From positions 102,852-166,851 of the forward strand of contig JAEWAN010000033.1 of NCBI GenBank assembly GCA_023391625.1: a stretch of DNA of 64,000 nt, read 5' to 3'. The notes beneath the pieces are model-generated. The model saw nothing but the letters and a program-made list of their open reading frames with translations, was not told the DNA's origin and did no database searches. Each line of letters opens with the position of its first letter. Positions within the stretch are counted from its first letter, which is position 1. Made by a program: the position numbers and the translations under genes. Source of the stretch: Bacteroidota bacterium (lineage in GTDB: Bacteria > Bacteroidota > Bacteroidia > Bacteroidales > Paludibacteraceae). Shown here piece by piece: positions 52,788 through 61,900 of the stretch.

Positions 52788-55283
52788 TTATTTAGTAATA
52801 ATAATTGTTTCTGCCGATTTTAACCACGGAGAACTAAAACGAATATTTATTTCTCCCTCTTCTCCTGTAGCCTCAATGTAAGCCAATATCCTACCGTGAT
52901 ATGCCCGATGCACATTATCGGTATAATCGCTCATATCCCCATTATTGCTGGCCTCCAAACCAAGTAGACGAGCAGGCCCGGCTATCTGGCAAGTAATCTC
53001 ATCATCTGAAAGCATTACCGGAACACCATTTTCATCAACCACCTGCACAACCACCTGTGCCAGTCCCCTATCCTTGCTAATAGTTTTTTCAGCTTGTTCC
53101 ACAACTAAAGCATAAGGTCTGCCTGATGTCTGAATGGCATAACGACTTACTTCTTTATTGTTTTTGTCAAGACCTATCACTTCCAGTTTACCCGGCTGAT
53201 ACGGAATATCCCAGTAAATAATACCGGTATTGCTGTCATAATCCTTCAAGTCGCCCACAGTCTTGCCATTTAACTCCAATTTAGCTTTAGCTGCATTTGT
53301 ATAACATACCACACGAATGAGCTGTCCTTCTTTATAATTCCAGATAGACCATGCATCCATAGAAGGCACTTTTTCTTCGTAATCCTGGTCATCCTGAGCT
53401 TCCAACTGTGACCACACGTCCTTCATCTGACTTTTGCTTCCTTTTCCCGGAGTAGGATATGTACCTAAATAAGCCATTGGTTTATCTGACCACAAAGATT
53501 GACGGAAATAACCTCTCGGTTTAATAAAACCACCAAAATCAAGCAAACCGGAATAAAATCCACGGGAAGGCCAGGAACCTGATTCTCCTAAATAGTCAAT
53601 ACCTGTCCACAAAAATTGTCCAAAAATAAAGTCATTATCTGCTACAGCTTTCCATGCTGCCATATCATGACGATTCTCACTACCAAAAATAACACGTTTT
53701 GGGTAAGCGGCATGATCATGATCATAAAGACTTTCCGTATAGTTATAACCCGTAATATCCAGCGCTCCCGGATACTCCGTTTCATTAGACATGGCAACAC
53801 CTGCCAAACCGGCTGTAGTCGGACGGGACTGATCATACTGTTTTACCGTTTCAACCAAACCTTTAGCAATTCCTCCCAAACGGTTGGCATCCGGTGCATC
53901 TTTCTGGTAACCGCCATACATAGCTTGCGTAAAACCGGTATCCCCTCCTCCTAATATAGGATGTGAATAAGGATCATTCGGATAATCTACTTCATTGCCT
54001 ATGCTCCACGCAAACACAGAAGGATGATTGCGATCACGGCGTACAATATCAGCTAAATCTTGTTTTCCCCACACTGCAAAAATATCATAAGATCCCTGAA
54101 ATCCGGGAGTTCCGACATTCCATCCTTCAATCCATTTTCGTTTAGGAAATTCCCATTCATCATAAGCTTCATCCAGGACAAGCATTCCCAACTCATCACA
54201 AAGTTCATATAAATCCGGAGCCTGAGGATTATGGCTCGTACGGATTGCATTACAACCGACTTCTTTTAAAGTTAAAATTCTTCTCTCCCATACATCACGT
54301 GGAACGGCTGCTCCCAGAACCCCCGCATCATGATGTAAACAAACTCCTTTCACTTTCATCCATTGACCATTCAAAGCAAAACCTTTATTCGGATCAAATG
54401 TAAAAGAACGAAGTCCTGTTGTTGTAACAGTTTCATCTATTATTTTATTATCCTGCCAAACCGTTGTTTTCAGTTTATAAAGATTCGGATTATTCAAATC
54501 CCATAACCGAGGATTGTTGATTTTTATTGCAAAAGCAGCTTTATTGGTCTGACCTGCGTTAAGATTCATTGTTTTTGAGTTCTCTGCTACAAGTTTTCCT
54601 TCCGGTGAAAACAACTCGTTAGTTACTCTTAACGACGCACCTTTTTGAGATCCATTTTCCAACTCTACTTCTACATTCAATGTTGCCTGTTTCTTAGACA
54701 CTTTACTTGGATAAGCATATACTCCCCATTGAGCTATATGAACAGGGTTCGCGTAAACCATCCATACATTCCGGTAAATACCGGACCCGGTGTACCAACG
54801 GGAGTCTGCACTCTGACTGTGATCTACTCTAACAGCAATTACATTATCTTTCCCGTATTGAATATACGGAGTTGCATCCAGCATAAAAGAAAGATATCCG
54901 TTCGGACGGCTTGCTACGGAATGACCGTTTACAAACACTTCACTACGATTATATACTCCTTCAAAGTACAAATAAACTTTTTCTCCCTGTTTGTCCTGTG
55001 GTATATTGATTGTTTTACGATACCATCCTATCCCTCCGGGTAAATAACCGGTACAACTGGCAAGTGAAGGACTTAACTGACCTTTCACACTCCAGTCATG
55101 AGGCAAATCTATTTTCTGCCACTTACTATCATTTAATGTAACAGACTGCGCATCCGTAACATCTTCCAACAAAAACTTCCAATCGTCATTGATTTTTTCC
55201 GGATAACCGAACGAAACCTGTGCCGAAACCGATGCCGATAAAAACAACGCGAATGCAGCTACAAGCCATAATTGTTTTTTCAT
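52788..55283 (-). CDS. GH2 beta-galactosidase
   Basis: 831 residues with a signal peptide 1-21 (SASVSAQ). The sugar-binding domain has LPHDWSVKGQ and GGIGWYRKT, then the Ig-like domain (about 180-290), then the barrel with KGVCLHHDAGVLGAAVP, AIRTSHNPQAPDLYELCDELG, acid/base Glu431 in AWSIGNEVDYP and nucleophile Glu536 in VIFGSENRHD. C-terminal domains include a DUF4982-like piece (QLIRVVCYTNAAKAKLELNG). These exo-enzymes remove terminal beta-galactosides; beta-glucuronidase is a conceivable alternative. It lies 12 bases downstream of the BNR gene in the operon. Confidence 0.92.
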   Translation of the reverse strand: MKKQLWLVAAFALFLSASVSAQVSFGYPEKINDDWKFLLEDVTDAQSVTLNDSKWQKIDLPHDWSVKGQLSPSLASCTGYLPGGIGWYRKTINIPQDKQGEKVYLYFEGVYNRSEVFVNGHSVASRPNGYLSFMLDATPYIQYGKDNVIAVRVDHSQSADSRWYTGSGIYRNVWMVYANPVHIAQWGVYAYPSKVSKKQATLNVEVELENGSQKGASLRVTNELFSPEGKLVAENSKTMNLNAGQTNKAAFAIKINNPRLWDLNNPNLYKLKTTVWQDNKIIDETVTTTGLRSFTFDPNKGFALNGQWMKVKGVCLHHDAGVLGAAVPRDVWERRILTLKEVGCNAIRTSHNPQAPDLYELCDELGMLVLDEAYDEWEFPKRKWIEGWNVGTPGFQGSYDIFAVWGKQDLADIVRRDRNHPSVFAWSIGNEVDYPNDPYSHPILGGGDTGFTQAMYGGYQKDAPDANRLGGIAKGLVETVKQYDQSRPTTAGLAGVAMSNETEYPGALDITGYNYTESLYDHDHAAYPKRVIFGSENRHDMAAWKAVADNDFIFGQFLWTGIDYLGESGSWPSRGFYSGLLDFGGFIKPRGYFRQSLWSDKPMAYLGTYPTPGKGSKSQMKDVWSQLEAQDDQDYEEKVPSMDAWSIWNYKEGQLIRVVCYTNAAKAKLELNGKTVGDLKDYDSNTGIIYWDIPYQPGKLEVIGLDKNNKEVSRYAIQTSGRPYALVVEQAEKTISKDRGLAQVVVQVVDENGVPVMLSDDEITCQIAGPARLLGLEASNNGDMSDYTDNVHRAYHGRILAYIEATGEEGEINIRFSSPWLKSAETIIITK

Positions 55284-55295
55284 AGATATTATTAT

Positions 55296-56600
55296 TTATT
55301 TTATTTCCAGCACATATACAGGTTGAGGATCTATATTTGCTTTACCTTCGCCATCCACCTGAACTACATTTTGCACAAAGATATTCATTTTTTGCTTTTT
55401 TTGCCAAAGCTCCGTATCATAACTTGGTTCCCAGGATCCGACAGAAAAAGAAGTAAGATCCTCTATTTTCCAGGAATCCTTGTTTATATCCTTTGAAACG
55501 GCTATCGACACTCTATTATTCCGTTCTTCATCACGGAAAATGAGAATCACCTTGTTTTTATCTTTCTTTGATTCCACTACTACCTGAGGGCGGGAAACCG
55601 GAATACTTTTAGTGCCTCCTCCTTTCAAAGAAAAAGGAGTCTTCCTAAAATTCAGATTTCTGTCGTTCCACTTTTCTCCATCATGATAAACAATGTGGTA
55701 TTGGGGGATATCTGAATTTTGCTCCCTCCAGTAAGAAGCGATATACGGATTGCCATTCTGATCAGCCGTCATAGACGTCTGATTAATTAATTCACTATTC
55801 TGAGGAATACGTAAAGCATACTCCGCCGTAGAAGCATTGATAGGAAGAATATATTTTTCTCCCTTGGAATTTTCCCATGTTTTCCCTCCATTCAGTGAAC
55901 GTGCATAACATAAATCATGGTTCGTTGCTACATCCCACGTTTCACGCCAAACCCAGGAAAGATGAATGACTCCCTGATTATCAACACAAGCCTGCCAGTA
56001 AGCATTTCTTTTATTTTCCCCATCAATCAGATTTTTCTGCAACTGAGTCCAGCTTTTTGTAGCAACATCATAACGGTTTAAAATCAAGTTACCATTTCCG
56101 GATTGACCATCACGATACATAAAAAGAAGGTTACCATCAGGCAATCGGAAAAATTCAGGGTATGTCACATTGCTCTCATTCAATCCGGTCATAGGTTGCT
56201 TCTCTCCCAATTCAAGAGAAAGAGGGGCTATTCCTTTAGCATATCGTAAAGGATGTCCATGATGATCCCAAGATACATGCAAGTAACCATCTCCATCTAC
56301 CATAATGCTAATGATATTATGGGCATCATTTACATTGCCTTTATAAGGGGTTTCCTTTAATAACCACTCCATATCCGCAATATTTCGCTTTCCCAATACC
56401 AGCTTACCTTCCGGATTATAAAAAGCTATAAATTGAAATTCGTTATGGGTAACCAGAGAATTTTTCCGGAACACCGTCGCATTAACAGAGTTATTAGCCC
56501 ACCCATCAGCCACAGAAACCAAATCTTGGGCAAAAGAAGGCAACGACAACAAAAGTATCGCGCCTAAAAACCAGTTCCTCACAGTCCTCAATCCAACCAT
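55296..56600 (-). CDS. BNR-4 family seven-bladed propeller protein (GH145/PL24-like)
   Basis: 434 residues from MVGLRTVRNWFLGAILLLSL, a signal peptide; the longer frame overlaps the upstream gene. Repeats such as HNIISIMVDGDGYLHVSWDHHGHPLRY and GNPYIASYWREQNSDIPQY have the pattern of the BNR_4 family (PF15892). This family holds propellers related to PL24/PL25 ulvan lyases and GH145 alpha-L-rhamnosidase of the B. thetaiotaomicron arabinogalactan system. An His in the early HNEFQFIAFYNPEGKL segment is a candidate catalytic residue by analogy. I infer it trims Rha-GlcA or a similar uronic acid cap; activity is not shown by the sequence. The start is 19 bases after the GH43-GH16 gene. Confidence 0.82.
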   Translation of the reverse strand: MVGLRTVRNWFLGAILLLSLPSFAQDLVSVADGWANNSVNATVFRKNSLVTHNEFQFIAFYNPEGKLVLGKRNIADMEWLLKETPYKGNVNDAHNIISIMVDGDGYLHVSWDHHGHPLRYAKGIAPLSLELGEKQPMTGLNESNVTYPEFFRLPDGNLLFMYRDGQSGNGNLILNRYDVATKSWTQLQKNLIDGENKRNAYWQACVDNQGVIHLSWVWRETWDVATNHDLCYARSLNGGKTWENSKGEKYILPINASTAEYALRIPQNSELINQTSMTADQNGNPYIASYWREQNSDIPQYHIVYHDGEKWNDRNLNFRKTPFSLKGGGTKSIPVSRPQVVVESKKDKNKVILIFRDEERNNRVSIAVSKDINKDSWKIEDLTSFSVGSWEPSYDTELWQKKQKMNIFVQNVVQVDGEGKANIDPQPVYVLEIK

Positions 56601-56619
56601 CTTATCCGTCGGTATTTTT

Positions 56620-58584
56620 TTACTTCTTCTGATAAACACGAACATAGTCCACTTGATAAACAAGCGGGAATGCGCTCTGATCAGGAATACCACCATTAAT
56701 ACCTCCGATAGCCAGATTTAGCAAAATATAATGAGGTTGCATAAACCCATTTTTATGTTCTCCGATTGAACCATTATAAGTATCTTTCAATAATGTCTCA
56801 TTAAGCAATTCATCATCTAAATATAACCTGATAGCTTCTTCATCCCAATCCATTCTCCATACATGGAATTTTTCCGCCCAGTTAGGGTCTTTATCTGTGA
56901 AATATTTAAACGGAGTTTTTACTGAATTCCATTTTGCGTCCCATCGGTTATCCGTACCCCAAGCTGTATTTGCCAGAATATGGGGAGTATTATAAACCTG
57001 ATAAAATTCCATTATATCGATTTCACCGTTTGAAGGCCATGGCATAGAAGTACCCAATGTCCAGATAGCAGGCCATGATCCGGTAGCAGTAGGTATTTTA
57101 GCCCGTACTTCAAAACGTCCGTATTGAAATTCTTTCGTCCCGCGTGTATTAATAGATGAAGACGTATATTCCACATATTCACGGTTAGATCTCCAGTCTT
57201 TACTTTCCGGGTTATATCTTGGATTTCTAAATTTCTCCAGGCGACCATAAATATTCAATGTTCCATCTGAACATACCGCATTCTGATGTTGATACCATTG
57301 ATCTTCCTTATTACGTAAAAAACCAACTTCCGGAGTCCAAATTGTAGAATCCGGGGCTCCCTCATAATTAAACTCATCATTCCATACCAATTCCCAACCC
57401 TCATAGGTAGCTGGACCTTTCGTATCCGGTGTAGCTTCTTCAAAAATATTCAGATCCCATTCATCAAACCATTTCAACACAGGCAGTCCGTTTTCAAACA
57501 AAATAGGCAACCAGATATAACGTCCATCAATAGGTATTTCCGGAGTCCAGCGGTCTCCCATATAGATATAAGCATCCTTTTTACCTGCGACAGGAACTAT
57601 GTATGTACTTTGTGAATGGAAAGTTAAATTAGCATCTTCCCCTACTGCCGGGTTCGGATGTAAAGTCCAAGGTCCCCAAATATTATCCGCTGTAAGTAAA
57701 CGGGCTGCATTAGGCGCCCAACCGGTACAACCGGAAGTGATCATATAATATTTACCGTCTTGCTTAAATATAGCAGGAGCTTCATTATGACCTGCAGGTT
57801 CTACACGGACATATCTTCCTGTATAATCCAGATAATCATCTGTCAATTCTGCGATTTGAAGAGTCAAGTTGTCTTCTGATGAATAAATATGATAGGCTGT
57901 ACCATCTTCATCTACGAACAAAGTCATATCACGGGACATCTGTCCTCCTTTAAAATCACGACGTACAAACAAACCGTCTTTTATAGCTTGCATCCATTCA
58001 GGAGTCCACCATTCAGTAAAATCAGTATCTTTTATAGAAGATTCCATTTGTCCTACAGTCATATCCATCGGCCATTTTTTAGGATTAACCCGACCTGCTT
58101 TCAGAAATTTATAAGGACCTGTCGGATTTTCACTAACTGCCACTCCACGGTATGCAGCCTCATAACCTTTTCCTTTCAACTCTAAATGAAAATACATGAC
58201 AAATTGTTTTGTCTTTTCATTGTAAATCACCTTAGGACGTTCTATTACACAACCGCTCACAATAGGACTGCTTTTTTTATCTTCCACAGTCAGGGCAATG
58301 CCTTCGTTTTTCCAATTATAAAGATCTTCTGAAGAGTAACAGGTTACTCCTACTAATGCCGCATTAGAATTTTCTCCCTTATGTTCCCCAAACCAATAAT
58401 ATTTATTGCCATAATACACAATTCCTCCACCATGGGCATTTATATGGACACCATTGTTATCCAACCAACGTTCACCCGGAATAAATGAAGTGTACTTACT
58501 GGTCTTTCCCTGCGCATTCACCGCCGAGAATCCTAAAACGACGCTTAAAAATAATAGAAAAAACGATTTTTTTAAGTTTGGCAT
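56620..58584 (-). CDS. GH43-GH16 fusion: exo- plus endo-beta-1,3-galactanase type
   Basis: 654 residues from MPNLKKSFFLLFLSV (an ATG two codons upstream is equally possible; the much longer frame lacks a proper signal). Signal peptide about 1-24. The GH43_24-like propeller spans about 33-387 (NAHGGGIVYYGNKYYWFGE, ERPKVIYNEKTKQF, MSRDMTLFVDEDGTAYH), with acid Glu268 in NEAPAIF and a GH43_24-type glutamine in FHSQSTYIV. The GH16 domain spans about 393-654, with the catalytic Glu521, Asp523 and Glu526 of GEIDIMEF and the related block YVEYTSSSINTRGTKEFQYG. The pair would cut and trim the beta-1,3-galactan backbone of type II arabinogalactan. It is the first gene of the operon, divergent from the HTCS gene 384 bases away. 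Confidence 0.9.
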   Translation of the reverse strand: MPNLKKSFFLLFLSVVLGFSAVNAQGKTSKYTSFIPGERWLDNNGVHINAHGGGIVYYGNKYYWFGEHKGENSNAALVGVTCYSSEDLYNWKNEGIALTVEDKKSSPIVSGCVIERPKVIYNEKTKQFVMYFHLELKGKGYEAAYRGVAVSENPTGPYKFLKAGRVNPKKWPMDMTVGQMESSIKDTDFTEWWTPEWMQAIKDGLFVRRDFKGGQMSRDMTLFVDEDGTAYHIYSSEDNLTLQIAELTDDYLDYTGRYVRVEPAGHNEAPAIFKQDGKYYMITSGCTGWAPNAARLLTADNIWGPWTLHPNPAVGEDANLTFHSQSTYIVPVAGKKDAYIYMGDRWTPEIPIDGRYIWLPILFENGLPVLKWFDEWDLNIFEEATPDTKGPATYEGWELVWNDEFNYEGAPDSTIWTPEVGFLRNKEDQWYQHQNAVCSDGTLNIYGRLEKFRNPRYNPESKDWRSNREYVEYTSSSINTRGTKEFQYGRFEVRAKIPTATGSWPAIWTLGTSMPWPSNGEIDIMEFYQVYNTPHILANTAWGTDNRWDAKWNSVKTPFKYFTDKDPNWAEKFHVWRMDWDEEAIRLYLDDELLNETLLKDTYNGSIGEHKNGFMQPHYILLNLAIGGINGGIPDQSAFPLVYQVDYVRVYQKK

Positions 58585-58925
58585 AGTCATAATCTTTAAT
58601 GATATAGCCTTGATTAAAGGCCGTATTAACAATAATATAATTTGGAAGGTAAAAATAGAACAAATAATCTGTAAACAGCACAAATTATGCTCCAAAAAAG
58701 GTTTTATATTCATTCAAAAATGTTTACCCTCTATTCAAATGAATTATTATTTTACTTTTTTGACACATGATTTCAGGTAAAAAATTCAAACTGAATCCAT
58801 CCGTATAAAGACTTATTTTTCAACATCCATTTACATACAAAATTCAACCGTTTATCATTTCAAATAAAATAAAAGAAATTACAGAAAAGCAATACCACAA
58901 CATTTACCAGTTGGATTTTTATTCG

Positions 58926-58933
58926 TAATATTG
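58926..58933 (+). promoter_or_regulatory. Probable -7 element of the HTCS gene
   Basis: TAATATTG matches TAnnTTTG at seven of eight positions (one mismatch in the TTTG part). It is 35 bases upstream of the HTCS start codon. The 384-base divergent region between 58585 and 58967 is AT-rich with no other gene visible; the operon promoter itself could not be placed with confidence. Confidence 0.4.
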
Positions 58934-58967
58934 TGTCACATTATTTCATTTTACAACTTACGAATCC

Positions 58968-61900
58968 ATGAAAACGAAAATATGTGTATTTTTCTTACTG
59001 ATATTTATTTTTATATCCAATGATATTACTTCCAATAATAAACAAATATCATTATCTCCTTTTCCATACTTATCGCAATTACCATCCAATGCCGTACAAC
59101 GAATATTTCAGGATAACGAAGGCTTTTTATGGTTCGGTACATTAGAAGGGTTATGCAGATACGATGGGTATAACACATTGGTTTTCCGTTCAGATATAAA
59201 CCATCCGACTCTCTTTCCCGATAACGAAATCACATGTATTGCCGAAGATAATAATATGCAATTATTAATCGGGACTAAACAGGGACTCAACATTCTAGAC
59301 AAAAGAAACTATCAAATCAGAATTTTTGAAGGGAAAGAACTACAGAATATAGAAATTAAATGTATAACAACTGCTTCCGATGGAAGCATATGGATAGGGA
59401 CACAACGCCAACTATACCGATATGATTCAAATTTATCATTAATAAAAAAGTATGACAGTTCCCTTCCCATTACCACAGTCAGTTCCATTTTAGAAGATGC
59501 CCACGGAGATATATGGGTTTGCATGTGGGAACAAGGAATACATAAATATGACAAGAAAAAAGACCAGTTTATCCGCTATCCAAAAATCGGAAAATCAAAC
59601 AACCCTTTCATCATATTTCAGGACAACAATAAACATTACTGGGTCGGTACATGGTGGGATGGACTTTATAAATTCAATCCGAATGAAGAGAATCCGGATG
59701 CCATGTATCAATATCAGCATATAGAAGGTATCGATTCCTCTTTTGAAAACCGTTTTTTCAGTGTGACACAGGATGACAAATACGGATATCTATGGTTTAT
59801 TACCAATGCTGATATACGGGCTCTGGAATATAAAGACAACAAACTTCATCTCGTAGATACTCACCATTTATTTGAAAACTATAACAATATATTCAGCCAG
59901 GTAATAAAAGACCAAGAAGGCAATTTATGGATTGCTTCCTTTACAGATGGCATTTTGACTATCAATTTTGACAAACCGGTATTGCAGAATTATACTTTTC
60001 CCGAAATAAAAGAAGCGACAGGCTTCAGTCCACGCATATCCGTTATTTATGAAGACAATAATGAGTGCCTCTGGATGAACCAAGAGCGCGTAGGCCTGAC
60101 TCTTTACGATACTCAGAAAAAACAACTGAATGTATACACGGAATATAAAGATTTAAAGGACTCTCTAAGCCTGGCTTTGGTCAAGTACATTTCAGGATTC
60201 CGCTCATTACCTGATGAAATATGGATCGCTACAGACAGAAGCTGGAATATCTTTTCTATGAAAAGGACAAAGGGTCAATTAATATTAAATAAACTAATAA
60301 ATCTAAGGGATTATATTCCTTCTTCCGGAAAACCAAGAATCTTCCTGGAAGATAATCAAGATAATATCTGGATTATTGCCTCAAACAGTGTTCTCATAAA
60401 GAAAAAGGGAAAAAATACATTAGAACCGGTTATTGCTCCCATCAACAATATAGTCAGCTCCACTCAGACCAAAGATAATTCTATATGGATAGGAACATTA
60501 CATAATGGGATATATCAGATTAAAGCATTAAAAGACAGCTTTTATATAAAAAACTACAATTATAAAAACAATAACATATCAAGCAATAACATCAAAACAA
60601 TATGTGCTGACAACGAGGACAACATTTGGATAGCGACTAAAGAAGGAAATATCCTTGTATTTAACACTACTGAAAAACAATTTCAAGACTACTCCCAAAT
60701 CCTCAATATAACCAATGAAGGCATTTTAAACATTATTGCTGACGATTATAACCATCTGTGGTTTGTCACAGGGAAACGCATTATTGAATATAATCCCGAA
60801 ACGAATACCTACAGAGACTATTCTGAGCCTGACGGTGTTTTAGTCAATACATTTTTGCCTAACTCCTGTTGGAAAAGCAATTCCGGCAGACTGCTGTTCG
60901 GAGGAAACAAAGGCATCACCGTTTTCACTCCATCCAGTGATTTTCTACCGGAACCATCCAATATACAAACACTGATTACAGATATAAAAATCAACAACCA
61001 ATCTGTTTTTAATAGTTATAACAACCAAAAATTCAATCTTATAAACCAATCATTAAAAATAGCCCCTCATGATAAAAACATTGAAATCAATTTTTCATCC
61101 CTGAATTATACTTTCCCAAACAAAATAAAATTTGCATATAAACTTGTAGGAGTAGATGACGACTGGATTTATACCAGTAATGACAGACAATTTGCAATTT
61201 ACAATAACCTGAAAAAAGGTAAATACACCTTCCTTATAAAAGCTACAGACGAAAACGGAATCTGGAGTAACCAGATAAATTCATTCAAAATATATAAACG
61301 TCCTGCGTTTTATGAAACATGGTGGGCTTACAGCATATATTTTATTCTGATATTCCTACTTTCCTACTCGATATACAAAGTAATAAAGAACAGGATTAAA
61401 CTACGGAATGATTTAAGAATAGCCCAGATAGAAAAAGAGAAATCAGAAGAACTTACACAAACCAAGTTACGCTATTTCACTAATATATCACATGATTTTC
61501 TTACGCCATTAACCATCATGTCATGTCTGATAGATGATGCTGAGATTACATACAATAATAAAATACCACATTTTGATTCCCTTAGAACCAATATTTCACG
61601 TCTGAAACGCCTACTACAACAGGTATTGGACTTCCGGAAAGTGGAAAGCGGAAACATGAAACTAAAAATTTCCTATGGAGATATTGTACCCTTTATCCAT
61701 GACATCTGCTATGACAATTTTTCACCTCTGATCAAAAAGAAAAATATATCATTTACTTTCGATACTTCTCAAGAACAGATATTCGCATATTTTGATGCTG
61801 ATAAAATAGATAAAAGCATATACAATCTTCTGTCTAATGCTTTTAAATATAGCAATCAAAACGGAGTAGTAAAAGTTACCCTCAAACAGGAAAATAAAAA

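Noticed and set aside
49359..58584. SusC/SusD-like transporter pair in the arabinogalactan operon
   Set aside because: None of the five genes has a TonB box, plug or TPR-like SusD pattern; all are enzymes or propellers.
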